Positions 35,829-44,436 of a stretch of DNA of 64,000 nucleotides are shown piece by piece (position 1 is the stretch's first letter; each line of letters begins with the position of its first letter). Origin of the DNA: Polynucleobacter sp. 31A-FELB (lineage in GTDB: Bacteria > Pseudomonadota > Gammaproteobacteria > Burkholderiales > Burkholderiaceae); assembly GCF_018882405.1 (NCBI RefSeq), contig NZ_JACVOO010000007.1, positions 58,626 through 122,625 on the forward strand. Direction: 5' to 3'. The notes below the pieces were generated by a model, which had not been told where the DNA came from, made no database searches, and worked only from the letters and a program-made list of their open reading frames with translations. Both the position numbers and the translations under genes were made by a program.

Positions 35829-36132
35829 TTTCAAATCAAGCCTATTAGCCTTTTTACTCTCTGCGTCAGCGCTTTTCCCGCAATTGGCAAAGGCTGACGA
35901 CTGGGGTTGTCAAGTTGCGCTATGCATGGCCAATCCAGCTGGAGCCACAGCGGTTCCTGAGTGCGTTCCGGTTATGCAGCGTCTTTATGATGCGCTAAGA
36001 AATAAACGCCCTTGGCCAACTTGCGATAGAGCGCAAGCGCCTGCGCCACAGCAATTTTTTGTACCTCAAAACAACGGATCTGGCTCTCAGGGTTCCAATT
36101 CTCAAACACAACTTCCAACAGGTCAGCCATGA
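35818..36132 (+). CDS. Small exported Cys-containing conjugation protein (TrbM-like)
   Basis: 104 residues. Signal peptide ends at AKA-D (residue ~26); the mature part begins DDWGCQVALCMANPAGA and has ECVPVMQRLYDAL and KRPWPTC, giving four Cys that likely form two disulfides. The C-x4-C-...-EC-VP layout matches TrbM/KikA-type T4SS accessory proteins. Overlaps DUF1173 by 11 bp and virB11 by 4 bp. Confidence 0.7.
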   Translation: MSINFKSSLLAFLLSASALFPQLAKADDWGCQVALCMANPAGATAVPECVPVMQRLYDALRNKRPWPTCDRAQAPAPQQFFVPQNNGSGSQGSNSQTQLPTGQP

Positions 36133-37211
36133 ACAATGCCTCTAAACCAATTGATTCTCTTGGCAAAGATTCGATGGTCAAGCAATTAATGCTACCCCTG
36201 CAATCATATTTCAAGGATGGCGTTACGGAGATGGTTATTAATCGTCCTGGAGAGTTAGTTACTGAATCAGATAATGGTTGGGAGTTCCATTCGGTGCCTG
36301 GACTGACATTACTCCATCTAAGACAGCTTGCGCAAAGCATTGCTACCTTCACTGATCAAAAAATATCTTCATCACACCCAATTCTATCGGCCACGCTCCC
36401 GGGTCAAGAGCGCGTACAAATAGTAATGGAGCCAGCGGTTCCACCAGACTGCATTAGTTTTACAATTCGCCGCCCTCAAATGAAGGTAATTCCCATGTCA
36501 GCATATGTTGATGGAGGATATTTTGACGATACTTTTTGGAGCAAGCCAGAGGGCAACATTGAGAAGCTTGACCCCAATAGTCAGAAGCTAATGAAATTAC
36601 TTGAAAGCAAATGCTTTCCTGAATTCTTAAAGGCGTCTGTGGAAAACCACTTAAACGTTGCAGTGGTTGGCGATACAGGCTCTGGCAAAACCACTTTTAT
36701 GAAATCACTCTGCCAATATATCCCGAGCTGGGAGAGGGTGATCACCATTGAAGATGTTCGAGAGCTGTTTATGGAAGATAAAGCAAATCAAGTCAATTTA
36801 CTTTACTCAAAAGGTGGTCAAGGTAAGGCAAACGTTACCCCCGCAGATTTGATTGGTAGCAATATGCGCATGAAGCCCGATCGCGTTCTTCTTGCTGAGT
36901 TACGCGGGTCAGAGAGTTACGACTTTCTTAAGCTCTTGACCACGGGCCATAGTGGCTCATTGACTTCATTCCATGCTGAAAGCTGCCCAACAGCAATCCC
37001 AAGGTTTGTCTTCATGGCAAAGGAGCACCAGGAAGCCGCTGCATATACCCAAGCCGAAATCGCGAAATTATTTTTAATGACGATCGATGTTGTAGCTCAT
37101 GTGCAAGCTCGATTTATTTTTAAAGGCGATCAGCTAATTGGGAAGAAAAGGGTGATGACCGAGATTCATTTTGATCCGTTTAAGAAGCGTGAGTTGGCTT
37201 ATGGTCATTAA
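36129..37211 (+). CDS. virB11: VirB11-type hexameric ATPase
   Basis: 360 residues, with Walker A GDTGSGKT at 181-188, ITIEDVRELF, the Walker B region LLAELRGSESYDFL and TGHSGSLTSFHAES. It switches the T4SS between pilus assembly and DNA transfer. Last gene of the virB block; a leader-type motif then starts the pilus operon. Confidence 0.92.
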   Translation: MNNASKPIDSLGKDSMVKQLMLPLQSYFKDGVTEMVINRPGELVTESDNGWEFHSVPGLTLLHLRQLAQSIATFTDQKISSSHPILSATLPGQERVQIVMEPAVPPDCISFTIRRPQMKVIPMSAYVDGGYFDDTFWSKPEGNIEKLDPNSQKLMKLLESKCFPEFLKASVENHLNVAVVGDTGSGKTTFMKSLCQYIPSWERVITIEDVRELFMEDKANQVNLLYSKGGQGKANVTPADLIGSNMRMKPDRVLLAELRGSESYDFLKLLTTGHSGSLTSFHAESCPTAIPRFVFMAKEHQEAAAYTQAEIAKLFLMTIDVVAHVQARFIFKGDQLIGKKRVMTEIHFDPFKKRELAYGH

Positions 37212-37299
37212 TGGGCGTATTAACGACATTTGACAAAAATTTTTAATAGGAAAGCTGTAGGTATTGCCAAGTATTTTTTTATGAGTGAAAATAGGTGTA

Positions 37300-37334
37300 T
37301 GCGTTAGCGCGCACCATAACTTGATAGGATTAAC
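37300..37334 (+). promoter_or_regulatory. Leader of the pilus operon (UGCG-UUAGCG-CGCA hairpin + ACUUGAUAGGAU)
   Basis: TGCG (37300-37303) pairs with CGCA (37310-37313) around TTAGCG, and ACTTGATAGGAT follows at 37319-37330, with the ATG at 37335. This is the clearest example of the family directly in front of a start codon; AGGA stands 6 bp before ATG. Confidence 0.65.
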
Positions 37335-37886
37335 ATGTCTGTTTTTTATAAGCAGTTCGCTTCTATTGTCATTGAGCGTTTGCTATTACTATGCTTTGCC
37401 AGCATGGCGGTTTTAGCTATTGCCGGCTGCTCAAGCGGTCCTAGACCGGTCTTACTGCCTGATGGGCAAGCGCGGATCGCCATAAATGAACCCATCAACA
37501 CAATCCCTTCAACGGAAGTTCCTGATTTAACTCTTGAGGACTCGCCAGCTGAAGTGCAGGTGAGGCTTGCAGCTGTCTCAACAATCCCGAAGGCCAATAT
37601 CGTAATTCCAGTAACGCCAGAGCCTGAGCAGATTTGGCAGCTCAAAAAGGGAGAAACCATTCGATCCGAGCTTACCAAGTGGGCGAAGGATTCGAATTGG
37701 TCACTGGTTTGGCAGTTCGATAAAGACTGGGTAATTCCTTCTAACTCAGAATTTACTGGCAGCTTTGATATCGCCGCCGCCAAAGTGATTGAAACACTTT
37801 CCTCCAATGGAATTCTTATTCACGCTAATTTCTATAGCGCAAACAAAACTTTAGTAATTACAGGCCCGGGAGTCACGCCACAATGA
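37335..37886 (+). CDS. pilL: PilL/TcpQ-domain lipoprotein of a type IVb pilus
   Basis: 183 residues with a lipobox (AIAGC, Cys ~33) and a C-terminal TcpQ domain (WQLKKGETIRSELTKWAKDS, GSFDIAAAKVIETLSSNG). IncI PilL and TcpQ help the secretin reach the outer membrane. First gene of the pilus operon; overlaps pilN by 4 bp. Confidence 0.8.
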   Translation: MSVFYKQFASIVIERLLLLCFASMAVLAIAGCSSGPRPVLLPDGQARIAINEPINTIPSTEVPDLTLEDSPAEVQVRLAAVSTIPKANIVIPVTPEPEQIWQLKKGETIRSELTKWAKDSNWSLVWQFDKDWVIPSNSEFTGSFDIAAAKVIETLSSNGILIHANFYSANKTLVITGPGVTPQ

Positions 37887-39613
37887 GAAATTACATTTCA
37901 AAAACTAAAAAATCAGTACTATTGGCCTCGCTGTTAGTTGGCTGTGTCTTTATTACTGCTTGCTCAGGCTTTATTGGGGTCAAAAATAATCAGCGTCAGG
38001 CTGAATATGAAGAGCAAATTGCAAAACAGGGCAATGTTGATCCCGCAAGACCTGTGGTGATTAAATCAACTGGGGCTTACCTTGCTGGAGAGAAAATTAC
38101 AGTTGCAGAGCAGTTGTCGCCGCTTCTTAAAAAGAAGGTGGTTTACAAACCGAGTCGCTCCGTAATGTTGCCTGACGTTGCTCATTGGATTAGCGAAGAA
38201 TTTAATATCGTTGTGGATTTAACGGGATTGCAGGTTAATACGACGACCCAATCCACCGGCACATCTATGCCTGGAGCGCTTAACACCAGCGCATTGCCAA
38301 GCGCTGCTACAGCGCTTGCTTCCAATCTATCGGGGGGCGCTGGCTTGCCGGCTCCGCTTGGTGTTTCTGCGCCCGCAAGTAATACCGGCGGCGTTTTTCA
38401 AGCTCCAACGAATACGCAGTTAGCGCGCCTGCCATTACAGATTCCAATGAATCTGAATTACGAGGGCACCTTAAACGGTCTTTTAGATCAGTTGGCGCAA
38501 AAGACTGGGGTGTGGTGGAAGTTTGCAGATGGTAAGGCCATGTTCTTTCGTAGCGAATCAAAAACTTTTTATCTTCCAACTATTGCCCGTAGCTTTAAGG
38601 GTAGCTCAACCATCACAACTACCTCAGCTTCAGTTTCAGGATCATCAGGCTCTGGTGGTGCCAATGTCTCAGGGGGAGCAAGCAGCTCTTCTGGTGCTGA
38701 GAGCACTTCCCGTTATGACGTAGATCTTTGGAAGGATATTGAAACCACTGCCAAGGTCGTGGGTAAGGGTGCTGAAGTAGCTATTAATGCTGCCGCTGGC
38801 TCCATTACGGTGACTGGTTCGCCCGCAGAAGTTCGTCATATGGAAACATGGGTAAAGACCTTATCTGACCAGTTGTCCCAACAGGTTCAGATTGACGTCA
38901 ACATCTATACGGTTGCGGTTAATAGTGAAGAAAACTACAGCTGGAACCCTAGTGTGATTTTTAAATCAGCTGGCAATCTGGGTTTTAACGTTACCGGCGT
39001 TCAAACCCCAGCAGTGATTGGCGGCATGACGCCATTTAATATTGGTGCATCAGTCATTAATTCATCGAATTATGCTGGATCTACCGCGGCTCTAAATGCG
39101 CTATCAACAATTGGTAAGGTGACTGAAAAACTCCATCAGCAAGCAATTGCAATGAATGGTCAACCAACACCGGTGCAATTGGCAAGACAGCAAAGCTACC
39201 TTGCCTCATCTAATTCAACAACGTCTGCCAACGTGGGCACTACAACGTCACTTACGCCAGGGACCTTCACAGTTGGTTTCACGGCGATGTTTGTGCCGCG
39301 CATCATAAACGGCAAGATTGTGCTGGCCATGACGATGACCAATAGCGCATTAGTCTCCCTTAAGACGGTCACCAGTGGCTCAGGTTCTTCGCAAGCCTCT
39401 ATTCAAACACCCGACATTGATACCAGCACTTTCCAAAATACGGTGACTTTAACGCCTGGCGATGCTTTGCTTCTCACCAGCCTTACCAAAGAGACTGGCT
39501 CAAACCAAAACTCAGGAATCTTTTCTCCTTTCTTCTATTTGCTCGGAGGTGGATTTGACTCGACTGCAGGCAAGCAAATTATGGCCATCGTTGTTACAGC
39601 GAAAGTACTTTAA
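37883..39613 (+). CDS. pilN: PilN secretin of the type IVb pilus
   Basis: 576 residues. Lipoprotein signal (FITACSGF, Cys ~27), a Ser/Gly-rich linker, then the secretin domain (QQVQIDVNIYTVAVN, TVGFTAMFVPRIINGKIVLAMTMT, TLTPGDALLLTSLTKE). It forms the outer-membrane ring for the thin pilus. Matches IncI PilN in layout. Confidence 0.9.
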   Translation: MRNYISKTKKSVLLASLLVGCVFITACSGFIGVKNNQRQAEYEEQIAKQGNVDPARPVVIKSTGAYLAGEKITVAEQLSPLLKKKVVYKPSRSVMLPDVAHWISEEFNIVVDLTGLQVNTTTQSTGTSMPGALNTSALPSAATALASNLSGGAGLPAPLGVSAPASNTGGVFQAPTNTQLARLPLQIPMNLNYEGTLNGLLDQLAQKTGVWWKFADGKAMFFRSESKTFYLPTIARSFKGSSTITTTSASVSGSSGSGGANVSGGASSSSGAESTSRYDVDLWKDIETTAKVVGKGAEVAINAAAGSITVTGSPAEVRHMETWVKTLSDQLSQQVQIDVNIYTVAVNSEENYSWNPSVIFKSAGNLGFNVTGVQTPAVIGGMTPFNIGASVINSSNYAGSTAALNALSTIGKVTEKLHQQAIAMNGQPTPVQLARQQSYLASSNSTTSANVGTTTSLTPGTFTVGFTAMFVPRIINGKIVLAMTMTNSALVSLKTVTSGSGSSQASIQTPDIDTSTFQNTVTLTPGDALLLTSLTKETGSNQNSGIFSPFFYLLGGGFDSTAGKQIMAIVVTAKVL

Positions 39614-40398
39614 TGAAACTCTCTCTTATTCCAAAAAACAAAATTATTGGCTTCGCGCTAGTTATAGTGATTTGCTCCATTCTTGCTGCTGCCATATATT
39701 TGTATAGTAGTGTTGACAAGCCGACTCAAAAGAGGCCGCAGAGCGTAGTACAGTCAGGAGGGCTTGTCCTTACTCAAGTCCAAACTGATGCAAAGGCGGC
39801 CATGGATTTAAGCCCAGAAACCTCGGCTAATGTCCCGGCTACAAGCAAGCCTGAAGCATCAGGTTTAGCCAAGAATGAAGAAGTGGTGAAGACCGCTACA
39901 CAGCCGGGCCAGGACGGAGTGGGGACTGTGGCGAATAAAAAAGCCTCTGCTGCTATAGGTTCTCCAGACGCTAAATCCTCTACGCCTGCCGATTGGGCTG
40001 CCCCAACTTTAGGTGATCTAGAAAAACTGCGTTCTGAAAATGCCATGCTTGCCGAGCAACTAAAAAATGCCGAGCTCAAAACAAAAATTGCTAAAGAAGG
40101 TAGTGTCCCAGGCATCCCTGGGGCACCCAATCCCAACGCAGCGCAAAGCCCAGGCCCCACTAACTCAGCGAGAGGACCTCGCGTTCTAATGATTGCCGGT
40201 GGCGAGAATAATTACCGTGCCAATGTATCGATGCCAAATGGCCAGACTATTACAGCATCAGTAGGAACTGTTATTGCTGGCTATGGCGTAGTTAGCGCCA
40301 TCACACCAAATGAAGTGCTGTTTGGCTCGGGTAAGGCCAAACGATCTATACCCTTGGTTGGTAATAGCGCCAACTCTGATTTTGTCATGGGGCAATAA
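39613..40398 (+). CDS. pilP: PilP-like type IVb pilus protein
   Basis: 261 residues with one N-terminal membrane segment (~10-32), a low-complexity linker and a short C-terminal domain (RVLMIAGGENNYRANVSMPNGQTITASVG, GYGVVSAITPNEVLF), which resembles PilP of IncI plasmids. Probably links secretin and inner-membrane parts. Confidence 0.78.
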   Translation: MKLSLIPKNKIIGFALVIVICSILAAAIYLYSSVDKPTQKRPQSVVQSGGLVLTQVQTDAKAAMDLSPETSANVPATSKPEASGLAKNEEVVKTATQPGQDGVGTVANKKASAAIGSPDAKSSTPADWAAPTLGDLEKLRSENAMLAEQLKNAELKTKIAKEGSVPGIPGAPNPNAAQSPGPTNSARGPRVLMIAGGENNYRANVSMPNGQTITASVGTVIAGYGVVSAITPNEVLFGSGKAKRSIPLVGNSANSDFVMGQ

Positions 40399-40400
40399 GA

Positions 40401-41003
40401 ATGATTAAAAAATTACGCTTAGAACATTTTTGTATCGGCATTATTTTTAGCGCTTTGTTTGCTGGACATTCCTATGCCAATTCTTCATCAGAGGAAAGCA
40501 TTGATATTTATACCGTTGGCTTTTCCATCCATCAGGATGGAAAAGAGCGAATAGCTTATTCAGAGACAAGGCTTGCAGATGGACGTGCCAGCCTCGTTGA
40601 AAATGGCACCACCCCGCATTACCTTACGGGCTCTACCACAACCATTAGGCCTGACGGTAGCATCCAAAATGATGCTATTGCCCAAAAAGTTTTTCTTGGG
40701 GATCGGGTTTTGCTTAGCCTTGGACCCGCAAGCACTTCTCCATCTCAATTCATGGTTCTGGATGTTGACTACACGCTTTCAGAATTAAAAAGCTTGGGTG
40801 AATTTCATGGGGGCGATGGGGTAATTCAATTGCCAGATGTTGAAACATTTCATCATATTTCAAACATGGTTGTTGCTCTAGATAGCACCTATAAATTGGG
40901 GTCTATAAAAAAAGCGAATGGTTCTTTAGTCGAAATATCGGCAAAAGTGCATCAGGAAGTTAACCCTAAAGCAGCTCTTGAGCAACCCTCAATCTTTCAC
41001 TAA
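40401..41003 (+). CDS. Exported protein of unknown function in the pilus operon
   Basis: 200 residues with a signal peptide ending near SYA-N (residue ~28). The mature part (YTVGFSIHQDGKERIAYSETR and later VFLGDRVLLSLGPAS) has no recognised domain. It is inserted between pilP and pilO where IncI operons have no gene, so it may be a lineage-specific pilus component. Confidence 0.6.
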   Translation: MIKKLRLEHFCIGIIFSALFAGHSYANSSSEESIDIYTVGFSIHQDGKERIAYSETRLADGRASLVENGTTPHYLTGSTTTIRPDGSIQNDAIAQKVFLGDRVLLSLGPASTSPSQFMVLDVDYTLSELKSLGEFHGGDGVIQLPDVETFHHISNMVVALDSTYKLGSIKKANGSLVEISAKVHQEVNPKAALEQPSIFH

Positions 41004-41031
41004 CTTTTATTTTCTTATCAACAAGGGAAAA

Positions 41032-41559
41032 ATGAACCAAGAAATTTGCCAACCAGAATCTCAGGACTTTTCGCCTGAAGAGCAGGCATTTATGGAAAAA
41101 GAATACGCCAATCAACCCCGCATAGAAGATGCGGAGCGTTGTCATCTTCCCCCTAGTGGGGCTAGCAATACATTAAGCCCTGTTTACGACTGGGCCAAAA
41201 CAGTTGTCGCGCTTTTGCAAAAGCAATCTAATGGCCAGAGGGTTAAAGCCCGCCTTTGGGCTTACCGATATTCTGGTGCGGAATGGCTGGTTATGGAATT
41301 TCTTGATGGCGCTGAAGGCTCCTTTACCTTTTGCATTGGGGAGCCTCACAACTACGTCGTCGATGACTCATCCGGAACCGTTACGCTGGTGCCGGATATG
41401 ACTGAGGCACTACACATGGCTGGCATCGTGTTTAATGCCGTTAATGCTGAAGTTGAGGTTGGCAATAGGAGGGAGCTTAACCCATGTTGCTGCCCTGATA
41501 AGACAACTTCGGCCCTCAAAGTAGAGAGCCAAAAGACGGGTGAGGATTTAGCCAAATGA
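41032..41559 (+). CDS. Cytoplasmic protein of unknown function in the pilus operon
   Basis: 175 residues, no signal peptide, C-terminal CCCPD cluster. The core VKARLWAYRYSGAEWLVMEFLDGAEG looks like one alpha/beta domain. I use ATG 41032 (GGGAAAA upstream) rather than the earlier TTG at 40978, which would overlap the preceding gene. Overlaps pilO by 4 bp. No family recognised. Confidence 0.6.
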   Translation: MNQEICQPESQDFSPEEQAFMEKEYANQPRIEDAERCHLPPSGASNTLSPVYDWAKTVVALLQKQSNGQRVKARLWAYRYSGAEWLVMEFLDGAEGSFTFCIGEPHNYVVDDSSGTVTLVPDMTEALHMAGIVFNAVNAEVEVGNRRELNPCCCPDKTTSALKVESQKTGEDLAK

Positions 41560-42809
41560 TTCTTCAGCTTGGCAAAACTCGTTGGTATCTTGGCATGCAT
41601 TGGAATGCCTTTGATACAGCGCCCAACTTTAGCGAAATCAAAACAGAAGCGCAGCATTATGGAGCCAATCTTTACGCATTGCGGGTTAGCGAACTCGCAG
41701 TTCAAGCAGGGTTTGCTTACGATAGCGATGGAGCGCTTACTAAAAAGTCCAATAAGACCTATTCGCTTGCAGCCCGCTTAGCAAGCGCCGTTGCTGAGCC
41801 TTGGTTTGGCATATTTCAGCTAGGCGATGGTGTGTATTGGTACATTGCCGTTCGAGATGGGTATTCCATTCTCCCGGATGGCGACATTATTGGCACTGCA
41901 CAAGAGATTGATGAAGTGCGCTCAGCGCATGCAGGGTTTAAAGATTGGAAAAGTGTTGAAGGGGATTTAAGTGCCTTAAATGAGTTACTTGCCAATATTG
42001 CCCAGCGCGAGGCTACTGGGATTGTTGCTAAAAGTAAGCTTGTTACAGTCAATGCCATTGGGGCAAGCAAAGCGTTGCCCTGGAAGGGCGTCACGATTGG
42101 ATTGGTTTGCGCCGGACTGGTAGGGGGTGGGTTTTATTGGCATGCCTTGCAAAAAGAAGAGCAGGCACGCATTCATGCTGCTCAGGTGCTAGCAGCGCAA
42201 CAGCAAAAGATGGCTGACCAAGCATTAGCGCCTTTGAATGCGCCCATGCCCAATAGTTGGCTTACTGCCTGTAAAGCAGTGGTGTATGCACTACCCCTGA
42301 CTAAATCTGGCTGGAAGTTAGTGGGAATAGATTGTCAGAATAATGAAGCGCTGGCTCAGTGGAAATTAGCGCCTGGTGCAACGGTAAAAAATCGACCAGA
42401 AGGGGCGCTCAGTAACGATGGCGCAAATATTTCACAACTACTGCCCCTATCTTTTGGGGTGAGCGCTGGCCAGAATAGCCCCTCTATCGAGCCACCAGGC
42501 ACTTTGCAAAGCAATCTTCTGGCTTTGCGCTTTATTGCGCAAAGCACCGGCATGAGCTTGGAGCTAACAACGCCGACTGATACTGCCGCAAACGCCTTAC
42601 CAGGCCAGATTAATCAAATGGCGCAACAAGTCAATAACGCCGCCTCTCAAGTCAAGCCGTTGCAAAAACAAAGTTTCACTTTGGTTAGCTCAACAGCTCC
42701 ATTTTCAATTGATTTTTCGAGCGTACCGGGAATGCGAATGACTCATCTTTCTAGCAGTTTGGTCGATAGTGCAGGGTACAAATTAGAGGGCATGGTTTAT
42801 GGATACTAG
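41556..42809 (+). CDS. pilO: PilO pilus accessory protein
   Basis: 417 residues. N-terminal cytoplasmic PilO/TcpK-like part (AARLASAVAEPWFGIFQLGDGVYWYIAVRDGYSILPDGD), one membrane segment at ~170-190 (GVTIGLVCAGLVGGGFYW) and a periplasmic C-terminus. Matches PilO2 of IncI-type thin pili, an assembly-platform partner. Overlaps pilQ by 11 bp. Confidence 0.82.
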   Translation: MILQLGKTRWYLGMHWNAFDTAPNFSEIKTEAQHYGANLYALRVSELAVQAGFAYDSDGALTKKSNKTYSLAARLASAVAEPWFGIFQLGDGVYWYIAVRDGYSILPDGDIIGTAQEIDEVRSAHAGFKDWKSVEGDLSALNELLANIAQREATGIVAKSKLVTVNAIGASKALPWKGVTIGLVCAGLVGGGFYWHALQKEEQARIHAAQVLAAQQQKMADQALAPLNAPMPNSWLTACKAVVYALPLTKSGWKLVGIDCQNNEALAQWKLAPGATVKNRPEGALSNDGANISQLLPLSFGVSAGQNSPSIEPPGTLQSNLLALRFIAQSTGMSLELTTPTDTAANALPGQINQMAQQVNNAASQVKPLQKQSFTLVSSTAPFSIDFSSVPGMRMTHLSSSLVDSAGYKLEGMVYGY

Positions 42810-44436
42810 AAAATCTGTTTTAAATTCTTTTAATGGTTCAAGACCTTCCATGGGTTTTAAGTTTGAGTTATTACCGCTTCGTCTTTTGGATAAAGTTGCG
42901 CTAGACGTGAAGACTAAAACGGTCTTTACAGATCTACGCACCTCAGGCAACCCACACTTTATGACTTGGCTAAATAAGACAAAGCGTAATGATGGCTCAA
43001 TAACGGTAGAGCTTCGCGAAATCGCCCAGATCGCTCAATTGCACGAACAAGGATTTGCTCAAAAAGCGATTGGTGGCGACAAAAGTGAGCTATTGGTGCG
43101 TAACTATGCGCTCGATCTGATTGCCCAGGCTAGCAAGTATGGTGCATCTGATATTCATATCATGATGCGTGGTACCCATGCGGATGTGCAGTTTGAAATT
43201 GGTGGCGATCTATATCACTTTCTGACAGTATTTCACAATGAAGGTGGCGCTATTGCCAGAGCGATTTTTCAAGGCATTGCCCAAACTAAGGCTGCAATGT
43301 ATGAAGAGCTTGCATATCAAAATGCGCAAATTTCCGGCTCGGAGTTTCCGCCAGAATGCAAACTATCTTCTTGCCGTATTTTTAGAGGGCCAGCTTTTTC
43401 TTTAGGCGCACAAGGCGGCGGATTTATGACAATCCGTTTGCAATATTTGGCAGGACATAAAAAAGAAGATGGGCTTGACCCCTTGTTCTATCCAGAACGT
43501 CCCGCCGGACACTTTGCATTGGCGGAGATGGGTTACTCTGCAGCACAAATTGCAAAAATAGACATTTTGATGAATACCCCGGCGGGGGTTGTTCTTTTTA
43601 CTGGGCCTACTGGTTCCGGTAAAACCACTACTTTGTTTCAGATCTTGCAACACCTAGCCAGAATCAAGCCCTATAACCGCCAGGTCACTGTTGAAGATCC
43701 AGTTGAAAACCCGATGCCCTGGGCGGTGCAAATGGTGATCACCAACGCCAAAAACGATGAAGAAGTGGGCATCGAGTACGCCAACTTGGTTCGCGGGGCG
43801 TTGCGTATGGCCCCTAAGATTTTATTTTTAGGAGAAATTCGAGGGCCAGCAGTTGCCGCATCCGTCATTGAAGCAGCCTTAACAGGTCACCAGGCATGGT
43901 CTACTTTGCATACTCCTGACCCGTTTGCAGCGATTGATCGTATCGAAACAATGGACCCCGTTCTATTGCCGCGTAAACGCTTTTGCGATCACACCATCAT
44001 TCGCGGGTTGATTGCGCAGCGATTAATCCCAAGAGCTTGTCCCCACTGCAAGGTTTCGTTGAGTGATAGCGCAGCTTCGGGCTTGTCATTGGATGCGCGT
44101 CTTTTATCCGCTTTGGGAACTTGGTGTGATGTTAATCAGGTTTATCTGGAAAAAGAGGGTGGATGCCAGCATTGCAATTACACCGGCAAATCCAAAAGGG
44201 TGGCGATTGCGGAAGTGGTTCTATGTGATGAGGTCTTGATGGATGATTTTGTGAATCATGGCACAAGCGTTGCGCGGAAAAATTATCGCGCAAGAGTTGA
44301 TTCGGATCGACCCTTATTGGAGCAAGCGCTGCACTTAGTTTTTGCTGGTGAGGTTGACCCTCGGGCGGTGGAAAAAACCGTTGACTTAATTAGCTCTAAC
44401 CCTGCCAGCTCCATGCCTTACGGATTGGTTGTGTGA
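42799..44436 (+). CDS. pilQ: PilQ pilus assembly ATPase
   Basis: 545 residues, GspE/TcpT type. Walker A GPTGSGKT at 269-276, the Asp box VTVEDPVENPM, Walker B ILFLGEIRGPAVAA, His box TGHQAWSTLHT, and a Cys4 zinc site (CPHC, CQHC). It powers pilus polymerisation. Stop overlaps pilR. Confidence 0.92.
   Translation: MDTRKSVLNSFNGSRPSMGFKFELLPLRLLDKVALDVKTKTVFTDLRTSGNPHFMTWLNKTKRNDGSITVELREIAQIAQLHEQGFAQKAIGGDKSELLVRNYALDLIAQASKYGASDIHIMMRGTHADVQFEIGGDLYHFLTVFHNEGGAIARAIFQGIAQTKAAMYEELAYQNAQISGSEFPPECKLSSCRIFRGPAFSLGAQGGGFMTIRLQYLAGHKKEDGLDPLFYPERPAGHFALAEMGYSAAQIAKIDILMNTPAGVVLFTGPTGSGKTTTLFQILQHLARIKPYNRQVTVEDPVENPMPWAVQMVITNAKNDEEVGIEYANLVRGALRMAPKILFLGEIRGPAVAASVIEAALTGHQAWSTLHTPDPFAAIDRIETMDPVLLPRKRFCDHTIIRGLIAQRLIPRACPHCKVSLSDSAASGLSLDARLLSALGTWCDVNQVYLEKEGGCQHCNYTGKSKRVAIAEVVLCDEVLMDDFVNHGTSVARKNYRARVDSDRPLLEQALHLVFAGEVDPRAVEKTVDLISSNPASSMPYGLVV

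Noticed and set aside
38410..38430. GTTAGCGCG inside pilN and similar words in pilP (40285) and pilV (48084)
   Set aside because: They lie within well-supported coding sequence, lack CTTGATAGGA and have no matching stem of the leader type.
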